Shown here piece by piece: positions 1 to 3,926 of a stretch of DNA of 9,291 bases. A program made the position numbers and the translations under genes. Within the stretch, counting starts at the first letter, position 1; every line of letters starts with the position of its first letter. The stretch covers positions 1 to 9,291 of the forward strand of contig JACQGW010000013.1 in the NCBI GenBank assembly GCA_016199325.1, in the 5' to 3' direction. This stretch comes from Chloroflexota bacterium. Its GTDB lineage: Bacteria > Chloroflexota > Dehalococcoidia > JACQGW01. The notes beneath the pieces are model-generated. The model worked only from the letters and a program-made list of their open reading frames with translations, was not told the origin of the DNA and ran no database searches.

Positions 1-1
1 G

Positions 2-337
2 CCCTACGGCCTCTACGGCGGTGGGCCGGGCACGCCCTCGGCGAACGTCGTCAACCCCGGCCCGCACCAGCGGGAGCTGCCGTCCAAGTTCATGGTCTGG
101 CTGAACGCGGGCGACGTCTACCGCTGCCGCCTCGCTGGCGGCGGCGGCTGGGGCGACCGGCTCCGGCGCGACCCGGCGCTGGTGCAACGTGACGTCCGCG
201 ACGAGAAGATCAGCGTTGCCTACGCCGCCCGCGAGCACGGTGTTGCCTTCGATCCAGCCACGGGCGCAGTCGACGAGAGCACGACCGTCAGGCTGCGAGC
301 CGGGCGAGGAACGACCTGCCAGGGTGAGCAGACCTGA
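2..337 (+). CDS. hyuB: Hydantoinase B/oxoprolinase family protein, C-terminal part (5' end outside window)
   Basis: This frame is open from the first bases of the window to a TGA stop at 335-337, giving about 111 visible residues. It shows the glycine-rich C-terminal hallmarks of the HyuB family: a YGGGPGTPSAN stretch, then LPSK, a GD turn, the GGGGWGD loop, and a following RDP..V..DV...K.S...A pattern. In the family this subunit acts in the cytoplasm with HyuA in ATP-dependent opening of hydantoin or 5-oxoproline rings. The last residues after VRLRAG are not conserved-looking. The start lies upstream of the window, so total length and neighbours, normally a hyuA partner, cannot be seen. The family is a confident call. 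The substrate cannot be read from this fragment. Confidence 0.85.
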   Translation, partial: PYGLYGGGPGTPSANVVNPGPHQRELPSKFMVWLNAGDVYRCRLAGGGGWGDRLRRDPALVQRDVRDEKISVAYAAREHGVAFDPATGAVDESTTVRLRAGRGTTCQGEQT

Positions 338-403
338 CACCACAGGCTTCATAGGAGTACCGGTGCATGCTGAGGTGCAGAGGCTGCGGAGGCGGCGCGC
401 GGA

Positions 404-420
404 GGTTCGTAGTGTACACT
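404..420 (+). repeat. GGTTCGTAG-headed palindrome, copy 1
   Basis: The nonamer GGTTCGTAG (404-412) runs into the perfect 10-bp palindrome AGTGTACACT (411-420). The same nonamer heads palindromic cores at 2148 and 3680, which suggests a dispersed repeat family with a constant head and variable core. This copy is the shortest and least certain member. Confidence 0.4.
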
Positions 421-486
421 CGCAAGTGCGGTCCCGGGTGCCACGATCTCGACCACGCTGGTTGGCGTTCGACTCCGGCAGGGATC

Positions 487-521
487 ACCGAACCGAGCCG
501 CGAACGCAAGTGAGCCGTTCC
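487..521 (+). repeat. GAACCGAGCCGCGAACG repeat, copy 1
   Basis: A 35-bp unit whose core GAACCGAGCCGCGAACG is followed by CAAGTGAGCCGTTCC. It matches the copy at 558-592 except at three or four positions. It also matches the inverse complement of 619-647. It lies outside any gene. Confidence 0.75.
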
Positions 522-557
522 GTCTGCACGCTTGAAGAAGACCTGGAACGGGGGGCC

Positions 558-592
558 ACCGAACCGAGCCGCGAACGTAAGTGAGCGATTCC
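558..592 (+). repeat. GAACCGAGCCGCGAACG repeat, copy 2
   Basis: A direct repeat of copy 1, 71 bp further on, with the tail TAAGTGAGCGATTCC. Together with the inverted copy at 619-647 it can form a long stem enclosing 593-618. Confidence 0.75.
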
Positions 593-618
593 CTGCGCAG
601 GAGCGGGCCGCGCGCCGG

Positions 619-647
619 GGAACGGCTCACTTCCGTTCGCGGCTCGG
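619..647 (-). repeat. GAACCGAGCCGCGAACG repeat, copy 3, inverted
   Basis: Read on the minus strand this 29-bp unit is CCGAGCCGCGAACG followed by GAAGTGAGCCGTTCC, one base different from the matching part of copy 1. Copies 2 and 3 face each other, so the transcript could fold into a hairpin of close to 29 bp with a 26-nt loop. Confidence 0.75.
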
Positions 648-650
648 ATA

Positions 651-667
651 GTCCGCGCTCCGCGGAC
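651..667. repeat. Small perfect hairpin GTCCGCG-CTC-CGCGGAC
   Basis: A 7-bp perfect stem with a 3-nt loop lies directly beside repeat copy 3. It has no adjoining T-run, so it is not a convincing terminator on either strand. It is probably part of the surrounding repeat. Confidence 0.5.
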
Positions 668-748
668 TCCGCGTCTCCGCGTGCGGGTTTTCATGGGGGG
701 CGTTGCGGCGCGGAGCGCGGCAAGGCATCTGGTGTCAGGTTGCGCTAT

Positions 749-767
749 CCCCCCCAACCCCCTTCCC
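749..767 (-). other. Possible G-quadruplex downstream of the L,D-transpeptidase
   Basis: On the minus strand the tract reads GGGAAGGGGGTTGGGGGGG, which offers four G-triplets with very short loops. It begins 5 nt after the L,D-transpeptidase stop, so it would sit in the 3' untranslated RNA. Folding is inferred from composition only. Confidence 0.35.
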
Positions 768-771
768 TGCC

Positions 772-1497
772 TTAGCTGCGGATGATGACCGGGGTGCCGA
801 TCGTCGCGAAATCCCAGAAGAAGCGGGCGTCTTCGAGCAACAGACCGATGCAGCCATGGCTGGTCGGATAGTTGCCGAAGGCGTCGCGCGGCGACCAGTA
901 GTTGTAGTGGAGGGCGACCCCGTCGTCGGTGATGTACTGGGTGAAGAGAACCCCCTCCAGGAAGTACGAGCCGGGCGTGCCCAGCGGGATGCCGATGGTC
1001 GACGAGTCCATCGTCTCGTTGGCGACCCGCCGGAGAATCCGAAACTCGCCCACCGGCGTCGGGAACGCCTGCACGCCGGTCGATACCGGCGCCGTGCGGA
1101 CCACCCGCCCGTTCGCGAAGGCGCGGGCGATCTGGGCGCTGCGGTCGACCTCGATCCAGCGGCTGGAGGACGGGGACGACCGCGACCGGGAGCCGTTGCC
1201 GGCCCGAGTGAACGCGCTGTAGATGAAGCCTCCCGATCTGGTCTGGAACCACGAGACGTTGTTCCCGAGAACCTCCTCGCCGTCGACCGTTGCGACGACA
1301 CTCACGGTGTCGCCACGGGTCAGGGTGTCGACGACGGCGGAGGCCGTCGTCGGCCGCGCCCGAACGTTCAAGACGTCCGTGGCGACGGTGACCTCCATGG
1401 CCGCGCCGACAACGCCGGCCGAGGGCAAGACGCTGAACAGCAGCGCCAGCAGACCGACCAGCGTGACGGCGCGCACGCAGCTCACGAGCTTCCTCAT
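772..1497 (-). CDS. Secreted L,D-transpeptidase with SH3 domain (YkuD family)
   Basis: A 241-residue protein. Residues 1-33 form an export signal: basic start MRKLVSCVR, hydrophobic core to about residue 23, then an AGVVGAA-type cleavage region. A bacterial SH3-like domain follows (about 35-98, with LNVRARP and the DTLTRGD turn), then a Ser/Arg-rich linker (101-113) and a YkuD catalytic domain (about 114-241). H197 and S213-H214-G215-C216 fit the family pattern H-x15-[S/T]HGC, with C216 the nucleophile. Such enzymes form 3-3 peptidoglycan cross-links or attach proteins to the wall outside the membrane. The SH3 domain probably binds the wall. I chose the ATG at 1497 because AAGGGG lies 7 nt upstream and the signal peptide starts there. 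A longer frame reaching 1551 has no such support. The residue after the HGC-I motif is Gly instead of the usual Arg/Asn. Confidence 0.9.
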   Translation of the reverse strand: MRKLVSCVRAVTLVGLLALLFSVLPSAGVVGAAMEVTVATDVLNVRARPTTASAVVDTLTRGDTVSVVATVDGEEVLGNNVSWFQTRSGGFIYSAFTRAGNGSRSRSSPSSSRWIEVDRSAQIARAFANGRVVRTAPVSTGVQAFPTPVGEFRILRRVANETMDSSTIGIPLGTPGSYFLEGVLFTQYITDDGVALHYNYWSPRDAFGNYPTSHGCIGLLLEDARFFWDFATIGTPVIIRS

Positions 1498-1523
1498 GTT
1501 TTTCCCCTTGGAAGTAGTCGGAC

Positions 1524-1539
1524 ATGGAGTGATGGAGTG
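1524..1539. repeat. Tandem octamer ATGGAGTG x2 in the L,D-transpeptidase leader
   Basis: Two perfect, adjacent copies of ATGGAGTG lie 27-42 bp upstream of the L,D-transpeptidase ATG, just beyond its ribosome binding site. This may be a small operator or chance. I saw no clear -10/-35 pair nearby. Confidence 0.3.
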
Positions 1540-1575
1540 CGGGAACGTCACGGGGCCCGCCGGGGGGTCGGCCGT

Positions 1576-1773
1576 CTAGGTAGCCCGGCAAGTCTGCCGC
1601 CGTGAACGGCGGGCCTGGTTTCTTTGCAGAGGCCCGCCATTTTCGGCGGCGAGCAGCAATACTTCTGCCAGATTGTTCGGCCTGTTGAACGCTCTATGCC
1701 ACTCCCACCAATCCGGGGAATCAGGTGCAAGTGGCGGGCCAGTTACAGAGGTCGGCTGAGTGGTTATGCTCAA
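1576..1773 (-). CDS. Doubtful small hypothetical protein, 65 aa
   Basis: An open frame of 65 codons starting with TTG at 1773 and ending with TAG, on the same strand as and 78 bp upstream of the L,D-transpeptidase. The stretch PDSPDWWEWHRAFNRPNN followed by LAEVLLLAAE reads like a natural short helical protein. The C-terminus is a basic, repeat-like tail (QARRSRRQTCRAT) that coincides with a hairpin in the DNA. There is no good ribosome binding site. I do not recognise a family. It may be a small real gene, a decayed remnant or a chance frame. Confidence 0.25.
   Translation of the reverse strand: MSITTQPTSVTGPPLAPDSPDWWEWHRAFNRPNNLAEVLLLAAENGGPLQRNQARRSRRQTCRAT
1608..1638. repeat. Hairpin, 9-bp perfect stem
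   Basis: GGCGGGCCT (1608-1616) and AGGCCCGCC (1630-1638) form a perfect stem around a 13-nt loop. On the plus strand it is followed by ATTTT, a weak terminator-like feature. No plus-strand gene ends just before it, so its role is unclear. Confidence 0.45.
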
Positions 1774-1884
1774 AGAACGGGAAGGACGTCGAGGTTCAAA
1801 GCTCGATGTTCAAGGTTGGAGGCTGAGCACCCGTGCTCAACCCGGTGCATCCGGCAAGTCACATGCGATCCTGGCGATCCCCGT

Positions 1885-1998
1885 CTGTCATGAGTCCCCT
1901 GAAAAAAGGCTCCCTGGCGCGATTCAATCGCCGATTTCACGAGGGTTTCCGCCAGTCGGATACGCGCGATCCGGCTTTTTTCAGTGGACTCCTGTCAT
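1885..1998. mobile_element. 100-bp MITE-like element with 7-bp target duplication
   Basis: Inverted termini are GAGTCCCCTGAAAAAAG (1892-1908) and the complement of GAGTCCACTGAAAAAAG (1975-1991), 16 of 17 identical. They are flanked on both sides by the direct repeat CTGTCAT (1885-1891 and 1992-1998). The 66-bp interior cannot code for a transposase. It contains a small hairpin (GCGATT/AATCGC, 1919-1931). This is the architecture of a non-autonomous miniature inverted-repeat transposable element mobilised in trans. The right-hand CTGTCAT overlaps the first bases of the palindromic repeat at 1993, suggesting insertion into the edge of that repeat. The mobilising family cannot be named from the sequence. 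Confidence 0.65.
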
Positions 1999-2075
1999 GC
2001 TGAGCCGCAGCGAAGCATCTCCCCGCTTCGAACGAGCAGCGTCCGAGAGATGATTCGCTGCGGCTCAGCATGACA
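1993..2075. repeat. 83-bp palindromic dispersed repeat (TGTCATGCTGAGC type)
   Basis: The left arm 1993-2021 and the right arm 2047-2075 are complementary at 28 of 29 positions (the exception is G2015), with a 25-nt loop. The outer sequence TGTCATGCTGAGC...GCGAAGCATCTC belongs, from general knowledge, to a class of intergenic palindromes seen in large numbers in several bacterial phyla. No gene is encoded. Confidence 0.8.
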
Positions 2076-2146
2076 ACGCAGGGGCGAGCCACTCGGGAAC
2101 GGACGTGCCGGATACGCCACTACTGGTCTGTCAAAGCTGAACTGAT

Positions 2147-2184
2147 GGGTTCGTAGTTGGCGCTCAAGCGCCAACTACGAACCC
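2147..2184. repeat. Perfect 38-bp palindrome headed by GGTTCGTAG
   Basis: Arms 2147-2164 and 2167-2184 are perfectly complementary over 18 bp around a 2-nt loop. The arm begins GGGTTCGTAG and continues TTGGCGCT. It lies 63 bp beyond the ilvE stop, in the direction of ilvE transcription. It lacks a T-run on that strand, so I list it as a dispersed repeat and not as a terminator. It shares its head with the elements at 404 and 3680. Confidence 0.75.
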
Positions 2185-2220
2185 ACAACTCCCGATTGAC
2201 GGACCACTGCCCGCGAACTT

Positions 2221-2249
2221 TGAAACCCGAACCCGATGCCGGGGTTTCA
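2221..2249 (-). terminator. Weak hairpin overlapping the ilvE stop
   Basis: TGAAACCC (2221-2228) pairs perfectly with GGGTTTCA (2242-2249). The second arm contains the ilvE stop codon. The following minus-strand... sequence AAGTTCGCGG has no T-run, so intrinsic termination is doubtful. Confidence 0.25.
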
Positions 2250-3218
2250 GGCGCCGGCGCGCCGGCCGGCCAGCTCGGCGGCGACGCCGACTCGCTCGTA
2301 GACCGGGGTCACCCAGTGCGCGTATTTCGGATTCTGCCCGCGCACGATCGCGAAGTAGACGTCCTGGATCTGCTTCGTCACCGGACCGCGCGCGCCGGTG
2401 CCGACCGGCAGGCGGTCCACCGAGACGATCGGCGTGATCTCGGCGCCGGTGCCGCAGAAGAACGCCTCGTCGGCGATGTACAGCTCGGTCCGGTTGACCT
2501 CACGCTCGACGACCGGCACGCCGAGCTCGGTCTGGAAGAGCTGGAGCAGCGTCGTGCGGGTGATGCTCTCCAGAATGGAATCCGTCACCGTTGGCGTGAT
2601 CACCTTGCCATTGCGGACCAGCATCAGACAGGCGCCCGGGCCCTCGGCGACCTTCCCCTGCTGGTTCAGCAGGATGGCGCCATCGTAGCCGTTCATGCGC
2701 GCTTCGTTGGCGGCCAGGCGACTGTTGTGGTAGTTGGCGCCGGCCTTGATCCGCGGCGGCATGACGTCGTCGCTGATCCGCCGCCAGGAGCTGACGCCGA
2801 CGTTCTGGCCGTTGACGAGCGTCTGGCCGCCCGACCCCTGCCTGAGGGTGATCCAGGCGCCGACCGGATTGTCCTCGGGCCTGTTGCCCCAGTGGCCCTC
2901 GCCGAAATAGACCCGCGGGATGAAATGGATGTCCTCGCGCAGCTCGTTGGCGCGGATCACGTCGATGCACGCCCTGGCGATGTCGTCCAGGCTGTAGGGC
3001 ATCCGCATCCGCATCATCTTCGTCGATTGGCCGAGCCGCTGAAGGTGCTCGTCCAGCTTGAAGATGTACAGTTGCTGCTCCGCCTCGTTCCAGTACCCCC
3101 GGATGCCCTCGAAGACGTTGGCGCCCGAGATAGCGCCGTCGGCCCGGATGCTGACCTTGGCTTCGGCTACCGGAACGATCTTCCCGTCGAGCCACGCGTA
3201 GCGAACCCCGTCTGCCAT
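2247..3218 (-). CDS. ilvE: Branched-chain amino acid aminotransferase
   Basis: A 323-residue class IV PLP-dependent aminotransferase, close to the usual size of bacterial IlvE (about 300-310). It transfers the amino group between glutamate and the keto acids of Leu, Ile and Val in the cytoplasm. Visible marks are the N-terminal YAWLDGKIVP, the FEGIRGYW segment (37-43), the IKAGANYHNS motif with PLP lysine K158, GYDGAILL (178-184), VAEGPG (190-195) and FCGTGAEITP (254-263). I chose the ATG at 3218 because the family's usual start fits and GGGAGGT lies just upstream. An in-frame ATG at 3260 lacks this. Residues 125-132 (LRQGSGGQ) look like translated repeat DNA. Other class IV enzymes (D-amino acid transaminase, aminodeoxychorismate lyase) are less likely. 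The gene diverges from pheST. Confidence 0.88.
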   Translation of the reverse strand: MADGVRYAWLDGKIVPVAEAKVSIRADGAISGANVFEGIRGYWNEAEQQLYIFKLDEHLQRLGQSTKMMRMRMPYSLDDIARACIDVIRANELREDIHFIPRVYFGEGHWGNRPEDNPVGAWITLRQGSGGQTLVNGQNVGVSSWRRISDDVMPPRIKAGANYHNSRLAANEARMNGYDGAILLNQQGKVAEGPGACLMLVRNGKVITPTVTDSILESITRTTLLQLFQTELGVPVVEREVNRTELYIADEAFFCGTGAEITPIVSVDRLPVGTGARGPVTKQIQDVYFAIVRGQNPKYAHWVTPVYERVGVAAELAGRRAGA

Positions 3219-3314
3219 GTGACCTCCCTTGTCACTATCACTTTCTGGCCTGTCGGCCATCCCGATCGGCCCGTCGACGGCTCGGCCGAGTCCCCGACTG
3301 ATGCCGCGTCTCGC

Positions 3315-3323
3315 ATTATACCA
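3315..3323 (-). promoter_or_regulatory. Extended -10 promoter for ilvE
   Basis: The minus strand reads TGGTATAAT, a perfect extended -10 (TGnTATAAT), with the -10 hexamer at 3315-3320. Transcription would start near 3308, giving about 90 nt of leader before the ilvE ATG. No good -35 is visible, as is usual for extended -10 promoters. Confidence 0.6.
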
Positions 3324-3331
3324 CCAAGTGG
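3321..3331. promoter_or_regulatory. Small inverted repeat between the divergent promoters
   Basis: CCAC (3321-3324) and GTGG (3328-3331) flank CAA, between the two back-to-back -10 boxes. It is a possible operator half-site pair, but short enough to be chance. Confidence 0.25.
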
Positions 3332-3336
3332 GTCTA

Positions 3337-3345
3337 TGCTATAAT
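3337..3345 (+). promoter_or_regulatory. Extended -10 promoter for the pheST leader
   Basis: TGCTATAAT is a perfect extended -10 on the plus strand, with the hexamer at 3340-3345. Transcription would start near 3352, just before T-box Stem I. No -35 match is seen at 16-18 bp spacing. The two divergent -10 hexamers are only 19 bp apart. Confidence 0.7.
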
Positions 3346-3500
3346 CTCACCAATTCCTGTGGAAAACCGAAGAAGGCGACGACGAAGAGAGTACGTCGGG
3401 GGAACCGTTCAGGGAAGGGTGGCCGGCGACTGGAAGCCACCCTCGGGGAATCCGGCCGAAGTTCACTTCCGAGCCCGCAGCTGAAGCCGGGGCGAGTACG

Positions 3501-3568
3501 AGTGATGAGTGATGAGTGGGAGTCTTTCTTACTCATCACTCATTACTCATTACTCATCACTCATCACT
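3501..3568. repeat. Heptamer-repeat hairpin inside the T-box leader
   Basis: Five tandem ACTCATY heptamers (3531-3565, ending ACT) face 2.4 inverse copies at 3501-3517. AGTGATGAGTGATGAGT (3501-3517) is perfectly complementary to 3552-3568. It lies between Stem I and the T-box motif. Short tandem heptamer repeats of this style are known from other bacteria, notably cyanobacteria. Here it looks like an insertion into a regulatory RNA. Confidence 0.75.
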
Positions 3569-3627
3569 TGCCGGGTGCGTAGGTTGGCGGGGTGCGCTCC
3601 CCCTTATCGGAGCAGCCGGTTTCAGAC

Positions 3628-3653
3628 TCCATCGCGGTTTCGCCGCGGGTGGA
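3628..3653. repeat. Imperfect hairpin in the T-box leader
   Basis: TCCA..CGCGG and CCGCG..TGGA pair with small mismatches around a short loop. It may be a structural element of the T-box region between Stem I and Stem III, or part of the inserted repeats. I cannot tell which. Confidence 0.35.
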
Positions 3654-3679
3654 TCGGCCAGCAGGCGCACGTGTGATCG

Positions 3680-3741
3680 GTTCGTAGGAGCGACTTCAGT
3701 CGCCGTTTCCGTGAAGAAAGCGACTGACATCGGTCCTCCGA
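3680..3741. repeat. GGTTCGTAG-headed hairpin element in the T-box leader
   Basis: GGTTCGTAG (3680-3687 and flanking G) leads into GCGACTTCAGTCGC, which is itself a hairpin (3690-3703). The 22-bp arm 3682-3703 matches the inverse complement of 3720-3741 at 18 of 22 positions. It resembles the palindrome at 2147 in its head and layout, so I read it as a dispersed repeat sitting in the leader. Confidence 0.55.
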
Positions 3742-3766
3742 GCCGACCAGCCTGAGCCTGGTCGGC
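3742..3766. repeat. Perfect 9-bp hairpin in the T-box leader
   Basis: GCCGACCAG (3742-3750) and CTGGTCGGC (3758-3766) pair perfectly around a 7-nt loop. It directly follows the 3680-3741 element. It could be Stem II of the T-box or a repeat unit. Confidence 0.5.
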
Positions 3767-3861
3767 CATTTGCTCCGCGAGCACTGTGGTGTCGGTCGCG
3801 ACCGGCGTCGAGTGGACCGGACACTGTCCGGTCAAACAGGGTGGTACCGCGAAGCGGCAAC

Positions 3862-3903
3862 GGCTGCATCTTCGTCCCTGACGAGGATGCAGCCTTCTTT
3901 TTT
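3862..3903 (+). terminator. Intrinsic terminator of the pheST T-box leader
   Basis: A 15-bp stem (3862-3876 with 3880-3894, one G-U pair, 3-nt loop) is followed by TTCTTTTTT (3895-3903). Its 5' arm contains bases needed for the antiterminator, so the two structures exclude each other. It ends 23 nt before the pheS ATG. Confidence 0.93.
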
Positions 3904-3926
3904 CCCGAACGGCGAGGAGAGAACGT

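Larger units (their letters stand above)
338..771. other. Gene-free interval made of dispersed repeats
   Basis: I find no credible gene here. Open frames exist on both strands, but they follow repeat units and have no family signature or ribosome binding site. The interval holds three copies of a roughly 30-bp repeat, a GGTTCGTAG-headed palindrome, a short GC hairpin and a G-rich tract on the minus strand just beyond the L,D-transpeptidase stop. No convincing terminator (stem plus T-run) is visible for hyuB (plus) or for the L,D-transpeptidase (minus). Confidence 0.6.
3352..3903 (+). ncRNA. T-box riboswitch (phenylalanine) of pheST, interrupted by repeats
   Basis: Both functional ends of a transcriptional T-box leader are present. 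Stem I (about 3366-3478) shows GGC/GCC flanking kink-turn-like GACGAC/CGA, a GAAG/CTTC helix (3384-3387 with 3466-3469), the AGTA of the specifier loop (3390-3393), a distal AG-rich bulge and hairpin GGGTGGC/GCCACCC (3417-3423 with 3436-3442) with GACTGGAA in its loop. GAAG-TTC-A puts a Phe codon TTC at 3462-3464 as specifier. Downstream, a likely Stem III (GACCGG/CCGGTC, 3815-3833) precedes the perfect T-box motif AGGGTGGTACCGCG (3838-3851). CAGGG can pair with CCCTG (3876-3880) to make the antiterminator. TGGT suits the ACCA end of tRNA-Phe. Uncharged tRNA-Phe should stabilise antitermination and raise pheST expression. Specifier to TGGT is about 380 nt, unusually long because of inserted repeats. 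Confidence 0.92.

Noticed and set aside
487..647. CRISPR array
   Set aside because: Only three units, one inverted, with unequal spacing and no cas gene.
485..1591. Long minus-strand frame of 368 codons over the L,D-transpeptidase region
   Set aside because: It is a shadow of the real gene in another frame. Its product is Arg/Gly/Pro-rich with no family pattern.
2147..2184. Intrinsic terminator for ilvE
   Set aside because: The stem is perfect, but no T-run follows on the minus strand. The repeat-family interpretation is better.
2157..3344. 395-codon plus-strand frame antisense to ilvE
   Set aside because: It is caused by high GC on the strand opposite a real gene. Its product is Asp/Val/Ala-rich shadow sequence, and it starts inside the 2147-2184 palindrome.
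3712..3728. A second, degenerate T-box Stem I (GAAGAAAGCGAC resembles GAAGAAGGCGAC at 3370)
   Set aside because: No AGTA element, distal hairpin or specifier context follows it. It is explained as the right arm of the hairpin element 3682-3741.
3769..3771. TTT as the specifier codon of the T-box
   Set aside because: The TTC at 3462-3464 sits in a complete Stem I with AGTA and GAAG context. The TTT does not.
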